DNA from: Cyclina sinensis
Taxonomy: Eukaryota > Mollusca > Bivalvia > Venerida > Veneridae
Direction of reading: 5' to 3'
Length of the DNA stretch: 64,000 bases
NCBI GenBank assembly: GCA_012932295.1
Contig: JAAONU010000011.1
Span: 44,766,352-44,830,351, forward strand
The notes below the pieces were generated by a model that did not search any database, was not told where the DNA came from, and saw nothing but the letters and a program-made list of their open reading frames with translations. Shown piece by piece: positions 11,801 through 26,800 of the stretch. Position 1 is the stretch's first letter. Each line of letters begins with the position of its first letter. The position numbers and the translations under genes were made by a program.

Positions 11801-14800
11801 CTAATCATTGAGCTGTTAAGCCCCAAAAATTCTGTTCCAATAAAATCAACTCTATGAAAAGCAACATGAAGAATTTGCAACAGAAATGCAAATAGTGTAA
11901 TGGAAATAGACTATACTGATCAGTCTGTATAATAATGCTTGAAAGTAGAACATTAAAAGTATGAAAATATATTGAAGTATAATGTAAACTAAGGTGCAGT
12001 ACTTACACAACCACTTCAAAGTAAAATCCCCTAACACAGCCCATTTTTTAAAAGAACTACAGGTTGTCTTATTAGTGTGTTTCTACTGTATCGGTAAAAG
12101 ATTACACCTACCCATCTCCCGAGGTTGAGATCAAATGTCTAAGATCATTCATGAATCTCACATCAGTGGCTATTTCAGAGTGACCAAACATTGTTGCTTG
12201 CAGTTCTCCCGAATAGAAGTCAATTATACACAGGTTTTTATCGCTACTACTGGTGGCCGCATACGTCCCCGAGGGGTCAAGCCTCATTTTCAGTAAGATA
12301 CCATCATCAGATAATGAACCTTTATATTCTTTCTTCTTCTTTCCCGTTTTGATATTGTAGATTCTGAAATTGAAGTTGATTTTTTTTTTCATTGCAGTTT
12401 TATAGCAACATTATACTTATTTACTCTTAACAATTTAAATGCAAATATTTTTTCACAGCACAAAGTAATAAACACATTATAAATAAGAGTTTTATTTGAT
12501 CACAAAATAAAAATCCCCTAATTTTCATTTCATCTCGTTAAGTTTTACCTCCATATTTCAGGTAACAAAATTTATATGTTATGTGTAACTTTCGGTAGAC
12601 GACATTCATGTACCACTCTGACATTATGGTGTCCAATCATAAAATTGTCATATGACCTCAAAATAATTTGTAGTAAATATGGATGCCCAGCACTGAGGTA
12701 ATTTGCAGAGATATGTTATTGTTCTTATTCAAGACAAACCACTTCAACATTAAATATATAGATAACCACTTTATTCTATTTTATTCTATCCTATACAGTT
12801 TTTAATAAATCAAGCATGTGCAATTATTATTGAAATGATTATTTGCTGTTCACCTAGACATATGCACAAGTGCTTCCTGAACTGAAATTTTATCTAGTGC
12901 ACCTTCAGGAATACAATTTTCTATCTCGCCCTACCAAATCCTAGGCTGGCCTTAGAAATAGAGCATAGTGGCCAATTTTTCCATTTAACCAAACATGCAT
13001 GTCATTTTACAATAGTTTTACCAGAACTGTGAAAATAGCTCCATTTTCAAATAATTTCTGAAACTTAAGTTAGCCACTGGCTATTTTGACTAGTGGAAAT
13101 GCTAATACAGGTAATGTTTTTAACTGAAAAATGACCTTTTTTTTGTTAGTTTGAAGGTTGACTGTTCAAACTTCACTGAGCTCATTCTGACCTAGCTGGT
13201 ATGCAAGACAGTGAGATCTTTTACAAATACTTAAATAGCTTCAAAATAACAGCTTCTTAATTTTTCTAAGGAAAATTAAGTTAATCATGTAATTAACATA
13301 TTCATACCGAACATTTCTATCTTGGCAAGCTATGGCGGCAAACTTCTGTGTCGGCTCAACATCCATGTCGTAGAGTGTCATCTTCTCAACCTGATGTGTC
13401 GCCAATGTAAACTGGAACTCTGGGTCCTAAAGAAAAGTGATTCAGTTGAAAAACATTTCATTTTTAAATTCATCTTTACATTGTACAAATTCAGTTAAGA
13501 TCAGCTGTGAATTTAGCATGGTGATTAATGAACAATATTTCCTGTTCAATCTGCATCAATAAAGGCATTTAAAAATGTTCAAAGATGTCGGGATTTTCAA
13601 AAACCAAGAAGTCCCTTCTAAGGTCTGGTCCACAGGCAAGGGAGGCTACGACTGCATAGTTCAAGTGTTATGTTTCTCCAGTATTTTTCTACAGAAGGGG
13701 ACAAATGAAATCCTACCTGTTGTAAATTTCTGAACAATATTGATTTGTCTGCCCCACAGCTAATCATCTTCAGCTGTCCTTCAGTGTCTGTGAATCTGAC
13801 AGCAGAAATGGACGAGGAATGATCTGACAATGTCTGTAACAATCCATACTGCTGTTCTGTGTCAAACACGTGTATTAACCGATCACGGCTAGAAGATGCC
13901 AACAACTTTGGTCCTGAAATTCACATTGTGAATATTTTATGTGCTAGCAGGTTTACTTCTAATATATATACATAGTCACATGCAACCATTTAATAAAATT
14001 CAACCTCTGAGGACTGCATCTGGGAACTGATTCTCTGACTCAGTCGTCCTGAGCATTAGTTTTTCAGACAACTCATGACAGTGTGTTGATATTTCAAGCT
14101 ACTCATGACCTAGTAGCCACAAGTTCTCATGTATTAATTGGCATGAGTTTGAATCCCATTAGGACCAGGATTTTTACTATGGAACGAAATTTGTACGAGC
14201 AGTTATTACCGTTTTTCCACTGGGAGTATTCAAGACTGAGAACCTCTGACTCATGTGCCTCTATCTGCTTGATCTCTATCAGATGCTCCAGTTCATGTAT
14301 TCTGAAAAGTAGAATGATCAACATTTTCAAGACTGGAATGAGCATCCACAACCTTTGTTGTTAAATATAATGATCATTTCACAAGCAGCTGGAGTTACAG
14401 TTCTTGTGTATTCAAATTCAACTTTAGATACAAGTTCCTGGAACCAAATGAAAATGCAGAGCAGGAACTACTCTGAGCTTTTCATCAGTATTCTAATCAA
14501 AGGTAATTTTAAAACTTAGCAAACGTAAAATTCCACTGGTAAGTCCTGATAATCGAGCCTTTGGTTCTTTCAAATTGTTGATTCTGTGTGATTTTGTTAT
14601 AACCTCAATATTAACTTTCCTTTGTAATAACCCATCTGGTATTTAAAGTGGAAGTTTACTGTATCTATAAGAACTTTGAAGAGGACTAAAACTGCTGTCA
14701 AGAGAATAGCTTCCAAAGTATTTACAAAAAAATTTATTTTCAACCACAGACTTTTAGTGTTGCATAATAGGTCATAGAAGATCTGAAAGTGTCTGCAAAG

Positions 14801-17800
14801 CATATTTAAGTATGGGTACCTGACATTTCCCTCCCTGTCACCAGAGGCTAGATGCTGACCATCAGGACTGACTCGTATGGAACGGATACCATTCTTGTCA
14901 TCGTAGTTTGTATCTGTTTTATCTGTAGCACCCGCTGTAATGGGGAAATACCACTGATTATTAAATAACATGCAATGAATTAAAAGAAATCAATAACAAA
15001 GCCGACAGTATCAACTATAAACAATGTAAATGGCTACATGTCTGATTTTTTATTCTTTAATCTCACTGTCTTTAACTGAAGTGTTAAGCATTTTGAAGAA
15101 ACTGTATGATATCAACTTTGCAATGCATAATTTCACACTGAGTTTACATCCTTGTGAGTTTAAAATACTGGAAATTAAGAAATTCTAGATAACACAAAAA
15201 GAGGTCAGCTATGACCATATCAAAGTAATGTTAACAATTTTTGTGATAATTTAGGAATTTCACATCTAAATAAATACAGAAATTAAAATTTTTATTTTGA
15301 ACAAACATAGAAAGATCGACTTACAAGGATTGTAATCAATATCACAGAGGGATGACAAACTAGGATCCATGTACATCACCTTAAGCAGATCCTGAAAAAG
15401 AAATTATATGCTTAGCTCATCCTTACGCTTGTGAATTCTTACATCAACCAAATATGTTGAGTACATAACAATCCATTGATGATCAAGACTTTTTTTGTCT
15501 TTTTTGAATTTCTGTACCAATATTGTTTGTGCCTTCTTTTCTTAAATTTTCATCTGTTAAAGCATGTTCATAAATACAAAATAATAACAAATTTCCTAAA
15601 AGAAAGCTATTTCTTAATGTTACATTGCAATGCAATTTATTTTGACAATAAAAGAAAATTAAAACAGCACTTAAACTGTTAACAAGAGCAAAAACTGGCT
15701 AGCAAAGCTGAAAATCAATCTTGAAAAAAAAAAGTTCATAGAAAAGAAAAGCACTTGAAAATCAAGCACAGCTCTATCACCAGTCTCAACTAATCTAACT
15801 GCAGCTTTCTCACCAGTGCAAACAGAGAATATGTTCTGTAATTTGACACAAATGCTGTGCCATCTACATAAACTTTTCATAGATTATAGATTTCATAAAT
15901 ATGGGATATTGCATTGGTCCCTTTTGAAACAGAGCATGGTCATAACTTTCTAGGAAAGTTGTTTTTATTCTGTTCATATTTTATACAGAACTTGAAAATT
16001 CAATAAAGTTGTCATATTCACAAGAAAGGGTCCAGTATCTTTACATATTTAGAGGCAAAGTAATTAAATTCTATACAATCAAACCTTAGTATATTTTAGG
16101 AGTAACTGTTGCTAATATTCAGTCTAAGAATTTTTCTGTTTCTGTACAAAGTTGGACAAATAAATGCAAATATTGTAGAAGACAGAACTGATGTTCTATT
16201 GGTATTATACCTAAAGTCTCGATTCTAAAACAGATTATAAGTGATTGCTAAAGACCCAACGGCTAGATATTTCACAAATAACAGAAAGATATTATGTACA
16301 ATCTGACGTTAAGATCTGCTAAGAATTCATTTGTTTTTATTTTACCATACAACACCCATTCAGACTGGACTAGATATATGGGTCATGTTGCTTGATTATC
16401 AACAATATGGTCAAATTTTACATTTTCAGATAAACGACTGTTTTGAAATTACTTTTCTATACTTTTTATCATAATCGTACTACTAGAATGTACACTGATA
16501 GTGGAATGAACAATGGTTTTATAATATTTCTATTAAACATTTTGATGCCAAGGACGTCAGAGCATGTAACATGCAACATACAATGTAGTCACACAAGTTT
16601 TTTATGTGATCCACATCCATGTTTCAGTAATCTTCAAAGACTTAACTCAAATTTTTCAAAGACAACAAATTATGGTAATTCAAAGAAGGCAGAAAACATC
16701 ATGTCTTTGTAGACATTGTTAATTAGTTTATGATGTCAAATTTTGATTCAGAGTTCGAATTGTTGATTCTGTCAAATCATGTCACATACTGTGGGTCAAA
16801 AAATTTATATTTGACTTTGGACATAGGGTTGTTGCAAATGGGTACCAGTAAAAATCTCAATGAAGGTTTTTTCTCATAAATGCTGGGTCCCTGCAATTCA
16901 AGGAATATGTTAAAAGAGCAGTTTATTTAAATGTAAGAGAATTTACTATGCAACTAAGCTAATATGGATTAGTAAAACCTGTTTCACTCTGCAAGGGATG
17001 GTTTGGTACTAACCAAGAACGAAATGTAGACATATCTTATCACACACACACAAACACACCAGGATACAGAGAATGTATCATCCATTTTATAGCATTTAGA
17101 TTTTGAAAGGCACTGTAAGTAAATCTGCACAGATCATACAGAATTCTAGTTGAAAGGAATAAAGATCTTGTATAAGTATTTCCACACTTTTTATAAAAAA
17201 CAGGACTTTTTGTTTTTTTTTCTTTTTGCACATCATCTCAAAACCATTGGTATACTGGCACATTTTATTGTTTCACAGCATTAATAGACTGATATTTACA
17301 AGGCACCTAAAATTTTCAATCTCTTCTGAAAAAGCTGTTTGGTAAAACTACCATACAGTCAGAATGCTATCCAACAACTTGTGATAGAATGAAATTACAT
17401 GTTTTGTGTACTACGAAAAAAACATTTGCCCAATCAGTGCTTTGTTGAGAACAAATGATCGTCGTATACTGTGAAAATTTCAGGCCATATTAAATATTAT
17501 AATAATAATATTCAATATTGTGTTGAGATTGTACAGTGTTAAGTCTATGTAGAATAAGATAATATCAACTCTTTTCACTGTCTAACTGGATAATGACTAC
17601 TGAATATAGAAGTCCAAACAATGCCACAGAAAAGTCAAATCTGTAACACGTGTTTTAATACTCACTACAGACTCTGTCTCCTTCAAGAGAAATCCTTACA
17701 ACATTATACTGCATACTTATATTTCATGTTCAAATGACTTTCAAACTTGACAAATATTGTAAGATACAGCTTGAAGACAAGCAATTTCAACATGACAAAA

Positions 17801-20800
17801 ACTGTATGCACATGTGCTGATATGGAATGACTTTTTATCTAAGAATTTATTGATATATACACTCTGTCTTCATACTTTCTGACTGGTGTTCTTTATATTA
17901 ATACAAAGATTAAATTCCTACAGCTGAAGGACTTTTAGATTGTACCTTCTATAGAATAATTTTTGTGTCTATCTAAGATGCTTCAATTTCAGGAAACATA
18001 AAACAATTTCTCATGCAAAGAATTTAAGAACCAATCTTACATGTGTATATATATTGCTTTTGTATGTTGTTGTCTCTGGCATGTGTGGATCGAGATTCCA
18101 TATACGAATAGTGTCGTCACTTGAACACGTGAAGAAGGAATGTGGGGGAAGAACAGATTTTGCACCAGGCTCTAAAACTGGGTAAACCTAAGACAACAAT
18201 GTTTAAACATGTATAACATAGTATTTCTAAAGATAAAGACTTTTACAAAATGTACCACTGTGATTCAATCAGACATAGGCAAAATTTGCACAGTAATAAA
18301 ACAAATACTTATAAGATAACAAAGTATTTAATTAGCAGTCTTATTAAAAATTTCTTATGAAACAAGTAGGTCTGGAATCTTAATTCAATTGATCATGACA
18401 CCTCTTGAAACAGATTAAAAATACTTCTAATTCCTCATTAATTGTTCTGGGAAAATGACAAACCCACCTCTATACCATATACACATGAACTGTGGTACAG
18501 GAATGACCATGCCTTCCCTATCTTCTTCAAGTCATGTACATCCCAAATATACATGCTGTGGTCGTTGTATATACATGTAACCTAGAAAGAAAAGTCTTGG
18601 TTAAATAAACTTTTGCAAAATTTCTATAAATAACTGAAAATGCATAAAAATTATTACAAGTTATTACAAACTGTCACATATTTACACAGATCTTAAACTT
18701 CCATACATTAACATGTTGATGACCACATACCTAAAGTTATTATGTACTAAGGCTAAATGGGCTTTTATGATTTACAACAATTTGAATTTCAGATACACCA
18801 TGCTATATTGAGCCATTGTATCCCTGCAGGTAAAACCTGTCCTATACAAGATACCAAAATAATCACTCTATAAGTATGCTACATATAGCTACTATCAATA
18901 ACATGATGTACCTTATTATGTTCTTCATCAAATCGTACAGCAATTGTGTCAGGATATTTGAAATCTCCATCTTTGGCTGAATTCAGTTGACTGAAAGATG
19001 AAACAAAAATTGGTAACAGTCTTAAGTGCAGTTAAGGAAAGAACAGAAACTTTGAAAAATATTGCTACCAGCAATCAAACTACATTTTAAAATTCATTTA
19101 TTTTACATCGATTTGGCAGCAAATTCTTGCAACTTATATTAATCTCTCTCGATGACTGCTTCATGGGTTCAAACCAGCACCTGCACCTAAAGTGTGGAAT
19201 TCAGAAAGTTACTCGAGACTCTCAGCCCTAGTGGGACTTGAACAAGTGACTTCCAGATTGTGTATTTCTCAGCATATTTGACACCTTTAAATGGTGTTAA
19301 CCCCACATTAGACAGTATGAAAAATGGAAAACTACAACACAGTGAAAATACTGACTCTTAAATGTTCTAATGAACTTTTTTTCTTAAATTTCTAAAAGCA
19401 TGCTATCATCAAAGTTACAGAAATAATTCATAAATATTGAACTAAGCTTGTTAGAAAATGTATGTTTACCACAAACAGACCCTTTGCATGTCACAGATTT
19501 ATTTAAGAAAAATAAACGTGGCTTCAGAATTTCTTCTTTAGCTCAAGTAGCTGGTTTTGAACACTTTTAAACAAGGGAGGAAACTCTGCAAATGCTGATT
19601 ATTCTACCTTGGATTGACAGCAGCAGCAATGTCCACTCCGAGATAATGAGGTCGGGGCAGTGTGGCCACATACTGTAGGGACAAAGAGTTAAATACCCTT
19701 ACAATCCCATTGGCACAACCAACAAATATGTATTTACCAGCTACCGATATAGAATTGGCACAGGTTGTCTGGAAAAAAGAGAAAAGATACAAGTGTATTT
19801 TCAAGTGACAGAAATGTACAGAAGATGCTAATTATGAATATCAGTTCAAAAGCTTTTGTCAGATTCTGACCTCTTTCCTTGTACTAAATAAGTGCAATCA
19901 AATTTGTGCCCAAGATTTGATAAAAGATTTTATGCATGGTTTTATTCTCTATAAAGCCATGAAGGATTTCATCTACTTCACCATTACTATGAGAAGAACC
20001 AATACAAAAATACTGTTATGTATAGCAAACTGCCAACGTAAGTCCTTCTTAAATTAGGAGTATGGCAAAGTTCTGGCCTTCAACAGAATTACTTACTCTT
20101 AACTCCACCCACTTTTCCATCTGGCGTTTTTCATTGAACTGACACAGGTAACCAGACTGTGTCGCACAGAATGTACTCTTTTCTGTACTACCAGTCCCGC
20201 AGGCCACGTCACAGAAAAAGTTGTTTCTGTGGTCACCCAATATACCATTGCGACCATTAAGGGGTAGTGTTATAGAATTTATCTGAAATAAATGACAGGT
20301 GAATATGAACTAACATCGGCTTAAGATATTATGGTTTCGATGGAAAACTGAGACAGAGTCTTTTTTCTTGAACCATTCTGTGAAAAAAGCTGTACTTTCA
20401 TCAATCTTCGTACACGGAAGGTAGCAGTTTATAAATAATACAACATCTCTTTTTTTGTTTGTTTTTATTGGGTTTTAACATCAGTCTCAACCACTTTCTG
20501 GTCATATCCCTGCTGTCAGCCTATCTAACAAATGTTCCTGGGTATCCAACCAGTTTACTAACCAATCTTGAGCCAGTGACTGCTTCCTCATTTAAATCTG
20601 AGGTGAAGGATAGAAGTCCTTAAGATGCATTGTCTGAGATCAATTATCATGGAGAAATTTTGCCAGCCCTGGTAAGGTTTAATCCATCTCTTGTTTTAAT
20701 CAAAACTAGACAAAATTCTAATAGATTTGCCTAGCATCTGACTGTCATATTTTGATATTGTATATCCATCTGTGAATTTACATGACCTTTTCCACTAAAT

Positions 20801-23800
20801 ATTTATTAATAACAACACTTCAAGCCTTATTACAATATGGAGGAAGTATGTTTGCTTCAATGTCACTGCTACCACATGAGTTGTTGTTTTTTTTTGTTAA
20901 AGGTATCTAATTTCAACATGGTGAGATTATCTAAAATATACAAAATTACCTTTGATTTGCTGCTATCAAGGTACCAGAACTTGACATGTCTCATGCCAAC
21001 AGTAACAAAGTATGAACCGTCAGCCGAAAATGACACTGCAGACACCTGACAACAAAATAAATGTATGAACACAATGTATAATCCCCTATAAAGTTCAGAA
21101 CAATTTTGCACAGCAAAAAAACTAATGGCTCAAAATCTACTGTTAGACAGCGTATTTAAAAGGAATGTTTCTACACTGCTTTCAGATACTGTTCAGGTAT
21201 CCCATTTATTCTTGTTGTATGATATAAGCTTTCTTAAACTGTCTGAAACCTTTATTTCTGTAATTATCCTGGGCAACTTGTGAACTAATGCAGCAGACTA
21301 AAAATGGAACATAATACAGACTTTATACAGAGCATTTTTGATAAAGCTTTCTAAAGGGTCAACAAAAAGCCTTCGACACTGTTTTCCATTTGGACATCAA
21401 ACAGGTTTTTAAATACTATCTCTCACCCTGCTTTCCAATGGGACATAAAACAGACTTAAAAGACAATCTTTGATCTTGTTTTTCAAAGGGACATAAACTA
21501 GGGTTTTCAGACTATTTCATCCTGTTTCCCAATGGAGAAAAACATAATTTTAAGAGAATCTCTGATCCTGTTTTCCAGCTGAACATACAAAAAGGCTTTT
21601 TAAAGACTATTTTTGATACAACTTTCCAACTGGACATAAAACAGACTTTTTAAGGACTATCTTTGATCTTGTTTTCCATTAATGGCATATACATTTACTC
21701 AATATTATATGCTTCACTTGACCTACCTTACTGGAGACTTTGTTGGAAGCCACCTTTGACCCTGTTTTCCAGTTCCAGACATTCACTTGCATATCATGTT
21801 GGGTCCCAATCGACACTATGTATTTCAGATTGGGCGAAAAAGCCTGGGAAAAAAAATGATCACACTGTATGATAAATGAAATTACTTTTACACCAGAGAC
21901 AAGCTACAGATTTCTTATATAATTTCTTCAACTTTAGGCCTTTTTGTTATAGTGTGGTGTAGTGAATTTGTAAGCGATTACAATAAATGTTTACTAGCTG
22001 TTTGTTTTGAAAGCTGTAGAGCAGCAGGTAAAGCATGAGGCAAATTTACAAGTGGCAGAATACAGGTTCACTATCTACTTTACTTGCTTGCTGAATAGGG
22101 AAACAATTTGTTGTGTTTAAACAAAACTTGTATTATCACTAACAATTCATAGCCTTGCTTTACACTTTTTAAGCCAGAATTTAGTACTGTTTCCTGGCCA
22201 ATATTACAATTTACTGCAATTTAAATATGACCTCACTGCACGAGGTTATAACATTTTAAAGTTATGTTAACATTTCTGACACACATTCTTTATAGCTATC
22301 TTTTCCTCACTGCTAACCCTAATGTTGTACGACATCTAAAACATGGCTTGAAATGCTCATAAAGCACCTTGTTTTATGGTGTTCAAATAAAATCTTGACA
22401 GGACATTACTCCATTTATCATTTTATGAGCTTTAAATTAATGTGTTTCAATAGAAATATTCTTGTTGAATTTTTATGTTTCAACTTGACCCATAATATCT
22501 TGTTACATTTTACAATCAATTAAGGCTTACAAAACAAAAGCCATATTTACAGAGTTTAAATGACTGCAAAAACACATCAGTTAGGCTTAATTTATTTCCT
22601 TATGATCAATTGTTTTAACTTCTCTTTGGTTAAAACAAAAGCTTTCAGAAATCGGTTTTCTTCACCTAAAATGTCTTTACTTTTTTGTAATGATTGAGAA
22701 CAAAATATTGAAAAGGTAATGCATCCAATATGCATCATTTCTAGTATCAAATACATGTACCTTAATCAAATTCATGTTTCCTTCACATTCTACAGAATCA
22801 TCAATAAACTTCTTTGTTCTTAACATGCAACAATACTTTTTTTCTCAATGCTCAGCCTTTTTTCAGTAAATTATATACATCAGTTAATATATACATCATT
22901 TTTATAAATCCTTGAATAAGGCTAGAGCTTGGACAACAGACAACCTACTCCTGCACAGGGTTTGGTGTATGAAAGTGATATTAGGAGAGGTTTTAGTGTA
23001 TTCTAAGGGTCATGTATTTGTAGCCTTACCACACAGCTGATGCCGAACTTGTGGCCATGGAACTCAGCCACCTGGGTCTTCTCTGCCACATCCCAGACCC
23101 TGACAGCAGGCTGGTGACCACTCTGTAATAGAAACACATTTAAGCATCTCATAATACTGTTATAACTGCTCAAATTCTTTTCACTAAAAAATGTCATTTT
23201 AAGACAAAGGGTCACAGGTTAAAGTTTTCTTCAGTGCCAAGGCATTTCTGGTAACTTTGAGTTTGCTTCTCTTTCATGATAAATACCTTAGGAGCATAAT
23301 TTAGCATTTGAACCAACAAAAGATGTAAATCTTATAATACTTAACATTTAAGTAAAATATAAGGAACAGCCCATATTCACTTATGTCCCTTAATACTATT
23401 TGATTACAAAATAACTTTAATAAATTTGATTACAAAAAGATACACTGTAAACCACCCTTTGATAATTCTGCAGAAAAGTACCAGGCATGTACACATAAAA
23501 TATGCTAAGAAACAGTCCATAATCACCTTTGTCTCTTATTTACTATTCGATTACACTGTTTCTCTGTTAAATTTGCTTACAAAAAAACTAAGCATCTCTT
23601 TCATATTTCTGCTGAAAAATACCGCAGGCATGTTTGCCATCTGATGGAAAGGAGCCACAATCACAAATGAAAATTTCTGCCAAATTAAATGTTACTATGT
23701 CACTACCAGCTACTATTTATTGCAATTAAAACTGAGAGAACAATGAATAATTGATACAAGTAGAGTTCTGATAGTCTCCAAACTACTGGCTAGTGAGCAG

Positions 23801-26800
23801 TGAAACTTGAAGCCCCATATTACTGTAATGAGTAACGCTTCAAACTGCCAAAGAAAGGGTGCTTTAACTATAAAATCTTTTTCCCCAACTTAACAGGCTT
23901 TATACATGTTTTCTTCATAAGCTTTGCAAGTGATGAGTGGTTAAATTATTTTTGACAGGTCAGCCACCGTGACCTTTCATCCACTCTATCAAAAAGGTCA
24001 AGTGCAGATTTGGATCTTCCAGATTTTTCCTCCATGCACTATTAAAAGGCCTTTGTCTACCTTGATAATCAAGTTCTATGCCAGTGATAAGTGGTTACAT
24101 TTCTGAACAGGTGGGCCTCCTAACTCTTTCACCCACACTACTATAAAGCTAGATTCATGTCTCCTAGATTTTTAGCTCTTCCGAAATCAAGTGTTAAAAA
24201 GGTCTACGCCTACCCTGCCTACATATACTGAGCTATGCTGGTAATGAGTGGTTATCACCTTTCTAAAGGGTCGGCCAACTTGACTTTTCACCCACTTCAC
24301 CATGAAGGGTACCTTAAATGTAATTAATGACCACCTCCTTACCTCTCCAGTGACAAGATGCTTGCCATCGCCTGAGAAGGCCAGGGATGTCAGTGTTTTC
24401 TTTGACACATTGAAGATGTGACCTTGTTTGTTCTTCTTTGGGTTATATAGTACAACAACACACCTGTAAATACAAAAAGAACATGTAAATGAATACTGTA
24501 AAACATTTGTTTCAAAATGTTATCGCCTTCATGTTTATAAGTTGTGATGAGATGAAGACAGTGTAAAAGATGGATTGGTGAATGTTTGTAGATTTATCAT
24601 TAAGATGTTTGTTAGATTAAGACTTTGTTGCTAAGTAACCATACTGGTCTAGTGTCTGTTCCCAACTGAAGGTCAAGGTCACGAGTTCTGGCCAGGCAAA
24701 AGTTGTTATATTTTGGTACATGTATACTGTGAGACTTAATACCCAGTCACTTTTTGTATGAAGCTATAAATGAGTCATACAGGGTTGTAACATTCTAACT
24801 CTAGAAAGATGAAAATGAAATGTTACTATTTCATTCAAGTAGGAAACCTACTATTACTAGTTTAATCATATACTGTGTAGTAGAGACATGTACCTGAATA
24901 TCATTCAAGTTATTCAAGCAAGCCAGAACTCAAGGTAACTGCCACACATCTAACACCATGAAACGAGACTGGATTTATACTAACTTGCTATAGTTCATCT
25001 AATGTTAGTCTTCTAAGCTGACAACTTTGATGATGACAAAGCTGATGAAACTGATAATTAAAATACATTTAAATTGCTATCAAATAAATAAAATTATTAT
25101 GTACTACAAAAACATTTTTCAGTCAGTTCGGTAGCTTTAGAACAAATGGAGCCACACAAAAAAGGTCATACTCCATAGCCCATTCAAAGAATAATACTTT
25201 GACTTTATACTGAACAAGTCTTATACACCATACGTTCAAGGGCACTGCATATAACTGATTCACCATAAAATACATGCTGAATGTATATCTATTTGCATAT
25301 CACTGCAGAATTTACAAGTGTCATGCAAAGAGAGCTATTCAATGACAATTATGCCAGGAAAAACATCATCTTTCATGGCATAATATGTTTATATCATGAA
25401 ATCTTCTGTACACAAGATTATACCACATACATGTACTTTGACTCTCTTGGAGCAGAATAAACTGCATATACTCCAAAAATCATTCTATTTATGAATAATA
25501 TCAGGATCCTATGGATAATTAACTTAAGCATTACAGAAGTGATAACAAAATGGTACATGTAGCTATGATAATAACAATAATGATGATTTAAGTGTAACAT
25601 AATAGTGAAATCAGTGGAACCATTATGACAGTAATGATTGTGATGATTAAAGTAATATTGATGATTACTATGATTATTGGGTGGTGGTGACCATGGTGCT
25701 TGTAGAAGGGTCAATGATGGTAATGATGATGACCCTACTGCTTTTGATAATGATGTGGATGAAAATATCACAAGTTATAAAGATTTTCAAGTACCCACCC
25801 AAGCTCTAAATCTAGCCCTAGGTTTACTGAGTAGGATATGGCTTCACATTATAAAATATCAACTTACAAGATGTTACCACTATTATTTGACAATAAGTGA
25901 CAATGAAACCCAAGTTTTTAGTTAGTGGCGACAGATTGTATCATAAAGTTTATAAAACTTGGCAAAAGGATACCAATTTCAGTACATCAATGAAAATATA
26001 TCCATCACTGCAAATCTATTCACAGTATTGTGAAGTGGAGAAAATAAATCATGCAAAAAGAGGATGAAATTTATAAACAGTCTAGTTTAATTTTTCACAC
26101 ACTGTGACCATAATATGCTTGAAATTGTATGCCAAATAAATGGTGATATTTTCACAAGATTGTGATGGATACTGAAACAATATATGACAACAAATTGGCA
26201 AATTAAATAAATCATGGTAACTGACCTTTGTGATCAAGGTGTGTAAAGAGATCAAGGTTTATTTTTGTACTGATGATCACTTAAACCATTCAAGATGAAA
26301 CAAACATGTTTAATTTAGGTACATGTACCTAAAACTTGTTTATGCAGTTAAGCTGACTTGTAAACTGCTGTTAACAACACAACTGGCAAAAGGTTGAAAG
26401 TCTGAACCTTGGCTACAAAATCAGTGACTGAATCTTAAAACCAGGTAGGCTTGAATTACATGTAAAACAAATTCAAAAAGGATCACTGATTGATTCTTAT
26501 TGGTCCTAGCTGCCTACAAGACTTCATTGCTTGATTCTTATTGGTCAGCTGGTTGCTACATTTTCAACTTATCAAAAAACACTAAAGCAAAGAAAGGTCT
26601 TGTCATCAGGTATTGTCTTTCTTTGGTTGTAAGATGAAGTATGGCTTTGATTCTACAGGCACTAAATATCATTTCTGTAGGGTGGTTCATCACCTATCAA
26701 ATAGCACACTAATACACCAACCTAAATACTGAAATCATCCTTTATTCCATTAACCTGAAAACCACCTGGGTATAAAATCCTACCAATTAGGAGCTAATGA

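Noticed and set aside
25677..25925. Plus-strand open frame over the GAT-rich region
   Set aside because: Produced by simple repeats; peptide is Asp/Asn-rich low complexity.
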